Shown here: positions 6,863 through 13,506 of the stretch, one piece after another
Layout: each line of letters starts with the position of its first letter
Numbering within the stretch: the stretch's first letter is position 1
Assembly: GCA_030692905.1 (NCBI GenBank)
Contig: JAUYBT010000086.1
Location: 1 to 13,506 of the forward strand
Direction: 5' to 3'
Length of the DNA: 13,506 bases
Source of the DNA: Bacteroidales bacterium
GTDB taxonomy: Bacteria; Bacteroidota; Bacteroidia; Bacteroidales; VadinHA17
Notes under the pieces: generated by a model
What the model was told of the DNA's origin: nothing
Seen by the model: the letters and a program-made list of their open reading frames with translations, nothing else
Database searches by the model: none
Translations under genes and position numbers: made by a program

Positions 6863-8239
6863 TCAGATCCTTTCCAATTCGATAGTGAAATGCCGCATTA
6901 TGGGCGCTTCTCTTTTTATTCTAACCCCTCGCTTTATCTTATCTCTTCTTTCAAAAATATTTTTTACAGCTGCTGCGACATAATCCATGTGGTTATTTGT
7001 AAAGACCCTTCGAGGTATTGCAAGTCTTACCATTTTAAGATCAGGAAACCGGTTTTCATGGGTGACCGGGTCTCTGTCGGCCATCAGTGCACCTATCTCG
7101 ACTCCTCTCACTCCACCATCAATATATAGCTCAAGGGCTAGAGTCTGGGCAGGGAACTCTTCTTTTGGAATATCCGGCAGGATTTTTTTTGCATCAATAA
7201 ATATGGCATGTCCGCCAAACGGCTCAAGAACCGGAATCCCATATTGCTTCATCTTTGTTCCAAAATATGCCACCTGGTTAATACGCGATTCGAGATATGA
7301 AAACTCAGTACCTTCATAAAGCCCCTGGGCAAGGGCATTCATATCCCTGCCTGACATACCTCCATAGGTTATAAATCCTTCATATATAATATTATATGTT
7401 GAGGCTTGACGAAATAGTTCTTCATCCCTGAAACCTATAAACCCACCCATGTTAACTATAGCATCTTTCTTTGAACTCATCGTCATGCCATCTGCATATG
7501 AGAACATTTCCCTGACGATGTCATTAATCTCTTTGTCTGCATAGCCCTCTTCTCTACACTTAATGAAATATGCATTCTCAGCGAAACGGGCAGAATCAAT
7601 AATGAACTTAACTCCATATTTACGCGACAGTTTCCCAACCTCTCTCAGATTGGCCATGCTGACAGGCTATCTGCCTGCCGTATTATTGGTGATAGTTATG
7701 ATAATGCAGGAAACCTTCTCAGCCGGATTGCTTTTGAGAACATTTTCAAGTTTTTCATTATCCACATTCCCTTTAAACGGATGCCAGGCAGTTGTGTCTG
7801 AAGCAATTTCAATTGTACAATCAACCGCCTTAGCTTTTCTGAATTCTATATGACCCTTTGTTGTATCAAAATGAGAATTCCCCGGGACAAGATTGCCTTC
7901 CTCCACAAGTACAGAAAAGAGAACATTTTCTGCAGCTCTTCCCTGATGTGTCGGAAGAAAATAATTGAAACCCGTGATATCTTTAATTGCTTCTTTTAGT
8001 TTATAATAGGATGAGGCACCTGCATAACTCTCATCTCCAAGCATCATAGCAGACCACTGTTTGTCGCTCATTGCCCCTGTTCCGGAATCGGTAAGAAGAT
8101 CGATGAAAACCTGTTCCGACTTAAGATTAAAAAGGTTAAATGATGCATCTTTTATCCAGTTCTCTCTTTGTTCTTTTGTGCTTCTGTATATGTTTTCAAC
8201 CATCTTGATTTTAAATGGTTCTGTGAATGGTAGGTCCAT
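6863..8239 (-). pseudogene. tnaA: Tryptophanase interrupted by an in-frame TAG
   Basis: A PLP enzyme of the tryptophanase/tyrosine phenol-lyase family, cleaving tryptophan to indole, pyruvate and ammonia. One reading frame covers the usual length, about 458 codons, but codon 191 is TAG (7667-7669). The N-terminal part (7667-8239, 190 residues) has D-L-L-T-D-S-G-T-G-A-M-S and P-T-H-Q-G-R-A-A-E-N. The C-terminal part (6863-7657, if counted from the ATG four codons after the stop) has D-S-A-R-F-A-E-N-A-Y-F-I-K and the PLP motif M-S-S-K-K-D-A, with the Schiff-base Lys at about codon 258. Relatives read A-G-G-Q-P-V-S-M; here it reads A-G-R-stop-P-V-S-M. Tryptophanase is favoured over tyrosine phenol-lyase by V-R-G-V-E-I-G, where the latter has R-S-M-E-R-G, and by the C-terminal M-R-H-F-T. 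There is no frameshift and no other damage, so the break is recent, a sequencing error, or read through. Confidence 0.88.
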
Positions 8240-8313
8240 AATTTCAAAATATTAATAACTGAAAATTAAAACTTGTACGACTGTAAATAGACTTTGAGGT
8301 GTGGTTGAATGAA

Positions 8314-8387
8314 TTTTTTCCATCCGGTAAAACGTTGGGGATAAAACGTGCTTATGGATGGCAGATTCTACCGGATCGCGGAAAAGA
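8314..8387. repeat. Long imperfect inverted repeat (possible structured RNA or regulatory hairpin)
   Basis: TTTTTTCCATCCGGTA at 8314-8329 pairs with TACCGGAT (8369-8376) and GGAAAAGA (8380-8387), with a 3-base bulge CGC (8377-8379). That gives 16 pairs, including one G-T. The 39-base interior has a second possible stem, ACGTT (8332-8336) with AACGT (8345-8349), and a direct repeat TAAAACGT at 8328-8335 and 8342-8349. CCATCC (8320-8325) can instead pair perfectly with GGATGG (8356-8361), which would exclude the outer stem. A TTTTT run follows at 8396-8400 on the plus strand. Strand and function are not known. Confidence 0.45.
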
Positions 8388-8454
8388 AATCTCTGTTTTT
8401 GATATTTTTATATATATCAACCATCTGGTTTTCCATTATTGAAAAAAGAGACAT

Positions 8455-8469
8455 CAATTTTGAAAATTG
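8455..8469. promoter_or_regulatory. Candidate operator palindrome upstream of the DUF3078 gene
   Basis: CAATTTTGAAAATTG is a perfect palindrome with 7-base arms around one central base. It ends 68 bases before the ATG at 8538 and overlaps the only promoter-like element I can see for that gene. This would suit a dimeric repressor or activator site, but palindromes of this kind arise by chance in AT-rich DNA. No regulator gene is nearby. Confidence 0.25.
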
Positions 8470-8537
8470 TTTTTGTAAAATTAAAAGTATTTTGTGATAT
8501 ATTCAACCGGGAAAGTGATCTAAAAAAATGAGAAGTC

Positions 8538-10370
8538 ATGAGAGAAAGAATTCTTCGATTATTTCTTATTATTATATATGTAAGTATCTCTATATCAGCC
8601 TTATCGCAGGAAAAATCTAAAAAGGCAGGTACAAGCGGTATAATAATCGATTCTCTTAAAAACAGCGGGGTTATTTTCAATGATAACCTGAAGCGACCTG
8701 AAATTGTACTTTCAACCAACCAGGCTGTCAGGTTTCTACAGCAAAGATTTCAACCTCAATACTGGAATGATACACGCGATCCATTGCGGCTGGCTTTAGG
8801 CCAACTGATCTATGAAGCATCACATCCTCCTTATGATACCTCTGAATATTTTCTGAAGAGATATCCCTATGATTCACTCAGTATTCCATGGGATAAATTT
8901 TATATATGGGAACCTCTGAGGTTAAAGATTCCGGTTATTTCACCGCCTCAAATTATGATTCCGGTCGATTCTACTTTACAGATTGACACAAATGAAGTTG
9001 CAGGTATCAATGATTCTCTGATCCTGAAGCCTTTGACTCTTCAGAAACCTTCTTTTGCGTTTAAACCTCTTTCAGGACTGAAAGACACAACCATTATGGT
9101 CGTTATTGATACCCTTGATGAAGTAACATCATCTTATTCCGGGTTTCCATTCAGATATTTTAATTTTCCTTACCAGGGCGATTCTATCCAGATTGCTGTC
9201 AGGTCTTTACTAAAGTATCTTGAAGAGCGCGATTCTACGGTTATCAACTTTATCGGTGCTGGAAATGTTATTACTCCGGTGTGGATGAACTCAAAGTCGG
9301 ACAAGATGATGCGGTACTGGCTGAAAAATGAGTTTTCCGATTCTGTTACTATTTGGATCGGAAATCCATCAAGAAATACCATGAGTCTTTATCTCGAACA
9401 GGGAGTCAGCTTCAGAAGACCCGTTAAACAAGGGAACTATTCTGATGCAAAAATCAATATTAAGTCACTTGATAATTCTAAGTTGCTTGATGTTCAGAAG
9501 ATTGTAGTTAAACCACAATATTGGAAATACCGGTCCGAAGCCTCATTTATTCTTAGTCAGGCATCCCTGACTAACTGGGTGAAAGGAGGGGAGAACAGTA
9601 TTTCTACTGCTACGGATATTACAGGTTATACTGATTATAATAATAAGCCATTAAAGCTATCATCGAATAATTTTGTCAGGTTTAAACTCGGATTTCTAAA
9701 ATCGGGTGATAATGATTTAAGGAAAAACCTCGATCTCCTTGAGACGAACTCAAAATTAAATCATAAAGCATTCGGGAAGTTTGACTTTAGTGCTATTCTA
9801 TTATTTAAAACCCAGGTAGCCCCGGGATTTACCTATACTAAAGATATCAACAATAAGGAGATATCAACTCTGGTATCGAAATTCATGAACCCTGCAATAC
9901 TTACAGCCGGATTGGGTCTTGATTACAAACCGGATAAAACAACCTCTATTAACTTCTCACTTTTTTCATACAAAGGGACGTTTGTACCGGATACAACAAG
10001 GATTGACCAGACCAAATATGGTATTGCAAACGATAGAAGATCGAAAAATGAGCCCGGAGCGAGTTTTATGATTACTAATGAATATAAACCTGTCAAGAAT
10101 GTGACTGTTACTAACCGATTGCAGTTGTTTACAAATTATATCAATAATCCTCTTAATATTGATGTTGACTGGGAAATGATAGTGGTAGCAAATCTGAACT
10201 GGTTCACCGATGTAAGGTTCAATACACATCTCATTTTTGATGATGATACCAAAACTCAGGTACTTGATAAGGATAAAAACCCGGTTTTAAGGCCCGATGG
10301 AACCAAGAAGAAAACAGCCAGAATCCAATTCAAAGAGATGCTCGGATTCTCCTTTATTTTCAGATTTTAA
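8538..10370 (+). CDS. DUF3078 domain-containing probable outer-membrane protein
   Basis: A 610-residue exported protein of unknown function. Residues 1-23 form a signal peptide: a basic start, a hydrophobic stretch, then S-A-L-S-Q, with cleavage likely next to the Gln. Residues about 25-320 are a long Pro-, Asp- and Ser-rich region without a family I recognise. The DUF3078 part begins around 325 with Y-W-K-Y-R-S-E-A-S and the diagnostic N-W-V-K-G-G-E-N-S at about 346-354. From there to the end the chain alternates polar and hydrophobic residues in beta-strand fashion and closes with F-S-F-I-F-R-F. A terminal aromatic residue is typical of outer-membrane beta-barrels. An upstream ATG at 8528 is in another frame and closes early. 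Localisation is inference from these features. Its stop overlaps the stop of the convergent neighbour. It has no same-strand neighbour, so it is probably transcribed alone. Confidence 0.88.
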   Translation: MRERILRLFLIIIYVSISISALSQEKSKKAGTSGIIIDSLKNSGVIFNDNLKRPEIVLSTNQAVRFLQQRFQPQYWNDTRDPLRLALGQLIYEASHPPYDTSEYFLKRYPYDSLSIPWDKFYIWEPLRLKIPVISPPQIMIPVDSTLQIDTNEVAGINDSLILKPLTLQKPSFAFKPLSGLKDTTIMVVIDTLDEVTSSYSGFPFRYFNFPYQGDSIQIAVRSLLKYLEERDSTVINFIGAGNVITPVWMNSKSDKMMRYWLKNEFSDSVTIWIGNPSRNTMSLYLEQGVSFRRPVKQGNYSDAKINIKSLDNSKLLDVQKIVVKPQYWKYRSEASFILSQASLTNWVKGGENSISTATDITGYTDYNNKPLKLSSNNFVRFKLGFLKSGDNDLRKNLDLLETNSKLNHKAFGKFDFSAILLFKTQVAPGFTYTKDINNKEISTLVSKFMNPAILTAGLGLDYKPDKTTSINFSLFSYKGTFVPDTTRIDQTKYGIANDRRSKNEPGASFMITNEYKPVKNVTVTNRLQLFTNYINNPLNIDVDWEMIVVANLNWFTDVRFNTHLIFDDDTKTQVLDKDKNPVLRPDGTKKKTARIQFKEMLGFSFIFRF

Positions 10371-11488
10371 AGTTCTTTCTGATAAATCCTGAATTTCTTA
10401 ACTACCTGGCAACCTATTCTTTCCCATTCGGCTCTCATCTTGGTGTTATTTTCAAGTATCAGGTGGCTGTCGATCATGTTCATCTTATGCTTAATTCCCG
10501 ACTGGAAAATCTTAACACCCATAAGTACCTCGATACCTTTTCCCCTGTAAGCCTTCTTAACACCGCCAAGCATCATCAGCAATTTTTTTGATCTCTTCGA
10601 TTCCCTGAGGATCTTAAAAATCCCGAAAGGCAATAATTTACCATTTGCCTCTCTGATTCCTTTACTGAAATCCGGCATGCCGATGGCAAATCCTACCAAT
10701 TTCCCCCCTGTTTCTATGACTTTAATGAATTTAGGATCGAGTATCGGCAAGTAACGGGCAGCAAAATCTGTCTTCTCCTTATCATTAAGCGGAACAAAGC
10801 CATAAATCTCCGCAAAAGTCTCATTCATAAGCTCCAGAACGGATATAATATATGGTTTCACCTCCTTTTTCGAATTAAATTCAATGATCTTATATTCTTT
10901 GTTATTGTCAACCCGCGATAGTACTTTTTCATAAATAAGCGGGAATTTTTCAGGCAATTTTCCAAGGTAGTTTACAAGATCGACCTTCTTTTCATATCCT
11001 TCGGCTTCGATAAGATCAGGCATATATGGTGAATTGTTAGGACTTGTCATGAATTGAGGGTATTCAAAACCCTCTATCTGAAAGCCCTGAGGATCCTTAT
11101 CGGAAAATCCAAGCGGGCCTACAATCCTGGTCATCCCGTTTTGCCTGACCCACTCTTCAACTTTGGTTATAAGAGCATGAAACACTTCCCGGTCGTTAAA
11201 GCACTCCATGAAACAGAAACGTCCATGTTGTTCATTATTTATAGCGTTATACCTATTGTTAATGATACCCATTATTCTGCCAACAGGTTTCTTATCTCTG
11301 TAAGCCAGTAAAAGTATTGCATCAGCATATTGGTAAGATTTGTTTTTCTTCTTGTTATATAACTCCCATTCATCCACGTATATAGGAGGAAGCCAGTCAG
11401 ATTCGTCTTTGTGAACTTTTTTAGGTAGATAAATAAAATCGCGTCGATCTTTTCTGGTGAGTACCTCTTTAATAACTAATTCTCCCAT
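10367..11488 (-). CDS. GNAT-like acetyltransferase family protein, two-lobed
   Basis: A 373-residue cytoplasmic protein without a signal or membrane segment. The C-terminal lobe (about 255-365) looks like a GNAT fold: F-I-K-V-I-E-T-G-G-K-L-V-G-F-A-I-G for the central strands, then G-V-K-K-A-Y-R-G-K-G-I-E-V-L at about 309-322, which resembles the acetyl-CoA loop plus helix, and later L-I-L-E-N-N-T-K-M with W-E-R-I-G-C. The usual RxxGxG/A loop here ends in Glu rather than Gly or Ala. The N-terminal lobe (about 57-165) has a weaker echo, with L-L-A-Y-R-D-K-K-P-V-G-R-I-M-G-I and E-C-F-N-D. A tandem GNAT arrangement is therefore likely. The substrate is unknown; relatives of this length in Bacteroidota are annotated only as hypothetical or GNAT proteins. 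It lies 73 bases after the prenyltransferase gene in the same direction, and its stop overlaps that of the DUF3078 gene. Confidence 0.8.
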   Translation of the reverse strand: MGELVIKEVLTRKDRRDFIYLPKKVHKDESDWLPPIYVDEWELYNKKKNKSYQYADAILLLAYRDKKPVGRIMGIINNRYNAINNEQHGRFCFMECFNDREVFHALITKVEEWVRQNGMTRIVGPLGFSDKDPQGFQIEGFEYPQFMTSPNNSPYMPDLIEAEGYEKKVDLVNYLGKLPEKFPLIYEKVLSRVDNNKEYKIIEFNSKKEVKPYIISVLELMNETFAEIYGFVPLNDKEKTDFAARYLPILDPKFIKVIETGGKLVGFAIGMPDFSKGIREANGKLLPFGIFKILRESKRSKKLLMMLGGVKKAYRGKGIEVLMGVKIFQSGIKHKMNMIDSHLILENNTKMRAEWERIGCQVVKKFRIYQKEL

Positions 11489-11533
11489 AGACTAATTTTT
11501 TAAAGTGACAAGAAATGAAAAAACTTTAAGATG

Positions 11534-11569
11534 ACCAATTATTGGAGAAATATAGTACAAATTATTGGT
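11534..11569 (-). repeat. Imperfect inverted repeat at the end of the prenyltransferase gene
   Basis: ACCAATTATT at 11534-11543 and AATTATTGGT at 11560-11569 pair over ten positions with one mismatch. The right arm includes the stop codon of the UbiA-type gene. On the minus strand the stem is followed after 10 bases by six T (11518-11523). It resembles a weak terminator, but the stem is AT-rich and the T-run is too distant for a confident call. Confidence 0.25.
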
Positions 11570-12440
11570 TCCTGATAAGCAGGTCAATAATAACGAAGAT
11601 AGCAAAAAGAATACTCGCAATACCATTCGTTGTACCAAACGCCAGTGTCACTTTGCTGAGATCATCATGTTTAACAATCCTGTGCTGATATATTAATAAT
11701 AAAGTAAATATTGCTGCACCTGCCCAGAAAAGAAATCCTCCGTTTCCTATGAAACCTGCTGCGAGAACAAGGAGGAATGTAATTATATGCACTATTATGG
11801 AAATGGAAAGAGCTTTTTTTCTTCCTGTGGCTGATGGTAATGAGAGGAGCTGGTTTGACTTGTCAAACTCAACATCCTGCAGAGCATAAATAATGTCAAA
11901 TCCACTTACCCAGGTCAGTACAATAAAAGAGTATATAAGAGGAGTAATATTGAAAATACCTGTTACAGAGATATATGCCCCAATAGGAGCGAGACTGAGT
12001 CCCAAACCGAGCATGAAATGGCAGAGCGAAGTAAACCTTTTGGTAAGACTATATCCCAGGATAACCAGGAGGGCAACAGGTGAAAGAAAAAGAGTCAACC
12101 GGTTAATGAAAACTGTTGTTACGATGAAAAGAATAGCATTAATGATGATAAATGCTGCTGCAGCCCTGGTGCCAACTACTCCTGATGGAATCTCCCTGTT
12201 TTTTGTTCTTGGGTTAAGAGCATCAAAACTTCTGTCGGCCAGCCTGTTAAATCCCATTGCGGCGTTCCGTGCAAAGATCATGCATAGTATTATCAGCAGA
12301 AGCAGCCTGAAGCTGAAATCATATTCATCTCTTGATACTGCAAGCGAAAAACCTATCAGAGCAAAAGGCATTGCAAAGACAGTATGGCTGAACTTTACAA
12401 GTGAGAAATAGTTTTTGACTGATCTGAAGAGAGTAATCAT
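11562..12440 (-). CDS. UbiA family prenyltransferase (4-hydroxybenzoate polyprenyltransferase-like, MqnP type)
   Basis: An integral inner-membrane prenyltransferase of 292 residues with about eight or nine membrane segments. Both Asp-rich, magnesium-diphosphate-binding motifs are present: N-R-L-A-D-R-S-F-D at 65-73 (NxxxDxxxD) and D-I-I-Y-A-L-Q-D-V-E-F-D at 182-193. Y-S-L-T-K-R-F-T at about 130-137 and L-A-P-I-G-A-Y at about 150-156 are also typical of the family. It should attach a polyprenyl chain to an aromatic acid in quinone synthesis. In Bacteroidota this subgroup is usually linked to menaquinone, including the futalosine route (mqnP); a ubiquinone role is unlikely in this lineage. That pathway assignment is inference, since no other quinone gene lies in the window. 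It starts 19 bases after the pheT stop, so the two are probably co-transcribed. Confidence 0.9.
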   Translation of the reverse strand: MITLFRSVKNYFSLVKFSHTVFAMPFALIGFSLAVSRDEYDFSFRLLLLIILCMIFARNAAMGFNRLADRSFDALNPRTKNREIPSGVVGTRAAAAFIIINAILFIVTTVFINRLTLFLSPVALLVILGYSLTKRFTSLCHFMLGLGLSLAPIGAYISVTGIFNITPLIYSFIVLTWVSGFDIIYALQDVEFDKSNQLLSLPSATGRKKALSISIIVHIITFLLVLAAGFIGNGGFLFWAGAAIFTLLLIYQHRIVKHDDLSKVTLAFGTTNGIASILFAIFVIIDLLIRNQ

Positions 12441-12459
12441 TGATCCGGAAGCTTCTTCA

Positions 12460-13506
12460 TTACCTTATCTGTGCATTAAGTTCTTTCTCAAATGCCTTAA
12501 TGAGATTATTCATAACTTTGTCGATATTCTTATCGGTCAATGTTTTAAGATCATCGCGCAGAATAAAACTGACAGCATACGATTTTTTATTTTTACCAAG
12601 ATTATCACTTTCGTAAACATCGAACAGGATGACGTCATGAAGTATGTTTTTTTCTGTCCGGAATGCTATCTCCCTGACCTGCCCGAACTTTATTCCCCTG
12701 TCGAGCAGCAAAGCCAGATCACGCCGCACCGAAGGATATTTTGGAAGCTCACGGAAGGAGATGGTATGTGTCTTAATCAGTTTAAGAAGAAAATCCCATT
12801 CAATATGGCCATAATAAACATCCTGCCCGATATCAAATTTCATGAGATAATTCTTCGAAATACGTCCTGCTTCTGCAACGACTTTATTATTGAATAGATA
12901 TGTCAAAGACTCTGCAAAATATTTCTTATCGCTTACGCCTGTTGTTAAACTTTCCGGTTTAACTCCCAGTCTTGAAAGGATCATCTCAACTGAAGATTTT
13001 ATGTTGAAAAAGTCAGTAGGATTGGTTTTGCAGTTCCAGCTCTGACGGCCGGTATTCCCGGTTAGAAAAAGATCAAGAGAGGCTTTTTCAAAAAAATTAT
13101 TTGCTTTCAGGTATGATTGTCCCGGCTTATGGTAAAAATAGCAATGCCCGAATTCGTAAAATTTCAGATCGGAATTTTGCCTGTTGATGTTCCAGCTTAT
13201 TGAACTGAGGCCTCCGAAAAGAAGAGACTGCCTCATTGCGTTCAGGTCGGAACTCAAAGGATTAGCGAGCATCACAAGTTGTTCTTTGTCGAAATCGGAG
13301 TTCTGCTCGTACCATGCTGCAGGATTAAGAGAGTTGCACATTATTTCTGCGAAGCCATTGGCCGAAAGTAGGTCAGATATTATGTTGACAATCTTTTCCT
13401 TGTCAGGCTTTTCCGGATAGGAAAGAGTCGAATTCAAATGGTCACTCACCCCGACATTATTGTACCCGTAGATCCTGAGTATCTCCTCAATAACATCGGC
13501 TTCCTT
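12460..13506 (-). CDS. pheT: Phenylalanine-tRNA ligase beta subunit, 3' part (5' end outside window)
   Basis: The C-terminal 348 residues or so of PheT, the beta subunit that charges tRNA-Phe together with PheS. The frame is open to the right edge. Its first visible residues, D-V-I-E-E-I-L-R-I-Y-G-Y-N-N-V, are the end of the B5 domain. The GTG at 13449 is therefore internal and not a start. The middle part is the catalytic-like core that packs against PheS. The last 95 residues or so, beginning F-R-E-L-P-K-Y-P-S-V-R-R-D-L-A-L, are the ferredoxin-fold anticodon-binding domain that clasps the tRNA. A full PheT is about 800 residues, so a little under half is visible and it is intact here. It is followed by the prenyltransferase gene after 19 bases. 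Confidence 0.96.
   Translation of the reverse strand, partial: KEADVIEEILRIYGYNNVGVSDHLNSTLSYPEKPDKEKIVNIISDLLSANGFAEIMCNSLNPAAWYEQNSDFDKEQLVMLANPLSSDLNAMRQSLLFGGLSSISWNINRQNSDLKFYEFGHCYFYHKPGQSYLKANNFFEKASLDLFLTGNTGRQSWNCKTNPTDFFNIKSSVEMILSRLGVKPESLTTGVSDKKYFAESLTYLFNNKVVAEAGRISKNYLMKFDIGQDVYYGHIEWDFLLKLIKTHTISFRELPKYPSVRRDLALLLDRGIKFGQVREIAFRTEKNILHDVILFDVYESDNLGKNKKSYAVSFILRDDLKTLTDKNIDKVMNNLIKAFEKELNAQIR

Larger units (their letters stand above)
8240..8537. other. Divergent intergenic region, repeat-rich, no gene seen
   Basis: These 298 bases separate the start of the tryptophanase gene (minus) from the start of the DUF3078 gene (plus), so they should hold both promoters. I see no convincing protein or RNA gene. 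They contain a long imperfect hairpin (8314-8387), a 7-base-arm inverted repeat with TTGATAT and ATATCAA (8399-8420), and a 15-base palindrome (8455-8469). There is also a near-repeat of CCATC(C/T)GGT at 8320-8328 and 8421-8429. A weak promoter-like pair for the plus gene is TTG at 8467-8469 and TATTTTG at 8488-8494, an imperfect fit to the Bacteroides consensus. Confidence 0.6.

Noticed and set aside
7667..7669. TAG in the tryptophanase gene read as pyrrolysine or a general TAG reassignment
   Set aside because: Several intact genes in the window end in TAG (the ferredoxin, alpha and beta subunit genes of the oxidoreductase), so TAG works as a stop. The adjacent Gly-to-Arg change also points to damage rather than recoding. 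No pyl gene is visible.
8320..8429. CRISPR array or phage attachment site from the repeated motif
   Set aside because: There are only two short, imperfect copies, with no regular spacers, no cas gene, no integrase and no tRNA gene nearby.
8417..8719. Open frame on the minus strand across the DUF3078 gene start
   Set aside because: Most of it is antisense to the signal peptide region of the DUF3078 protein, and it has no motif or plausible upstream signals.
11893..12411. 172-codon open frame antisense to the prenyltransferase gene
   Set aside because: It lies wholly opposite a gene with both catalytic motifs intact and its translation resembles no protein family. It is a shadow frame.
12415..12897. 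160-codon open frame antisense to pheT
   Set aside because: It is opposite the well-conserved anticodon-binding domain of PheT, and its translation has no recognisable domain or signal.
13447..13449. GTG as a start for a separate 329-residue protein
   Set aside because: The frame continues upstream to the window edge and encodes the B5-domain end of PheT, so the GTG is an internal Val codon.

Overview
This window looks like ordinary chromosome from an anaerobic or fermentative member of the Bacteroidota, probably Bacteroidales-like. The evidence is gene content and style. There is a four-subunit 2-oxoacid:ferredoxin oxidoreductase cluster, a yicC-gmk-nadD run, a DUF3078-type outer-membrane protein, AT-rich intergenic DNA, and almost no Shine-Dalgarno sequences. 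The lineage is inferred; no rRNA or tRNA gene is present to confirm it.

Layout: positions 1-3269 read on the plus strand. They hold the 3' part of a PLP-dependent aminotransferase, then a two-cluster ferredoxin subunit and the alpha, beta and gamma subunits of a VorB-type ketoacid oxidoreductase. The gaps are 3-11 bases, so this is almost certainly one operon. It would transaminate an amino acid and oxidise the resulting 2-oxoacid to an acyl-CoA with reduced ferredoxin. Positions 3360-8239 read on the minus strand. In transcription order they hold a tryptophanase gene broken by an in-frame TAG, a MATE family exporter, yicC, gmk and nadD. A 90-base gap with no clear terminator separates the convergent ends of the two runs.

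Positions 8240-8537 are the largest noncoding stretch, between the divergent tryptophanase and DUF3078 genes. This stretch is rich in inverted and direct repeats. Positions 8538-10370 (plus) encode a secreted, beta-rich, probable outer-membrane DUF3078 protein. Its stop codon overlaps the stop of a convergent minus-strand gene through a shared TTAA. Positions 10367-13506 read on the minus strand: the 3' part of pheT (cut by the window edge), a UbiA-type prenyltransferase probably for menaquinone, and a two-lobed GNAT-like acetyltransferase.

No CRISPR array, insertion sequence, phage gene, defence system or RNA gene was seen. I found no convincing undescribed multi-gene system. The points most worth a second look are the tryptophanase with two altered adjacent codons (GQ to R-stop) in a conserved loop and the structured noncoding region at 8240-8537.
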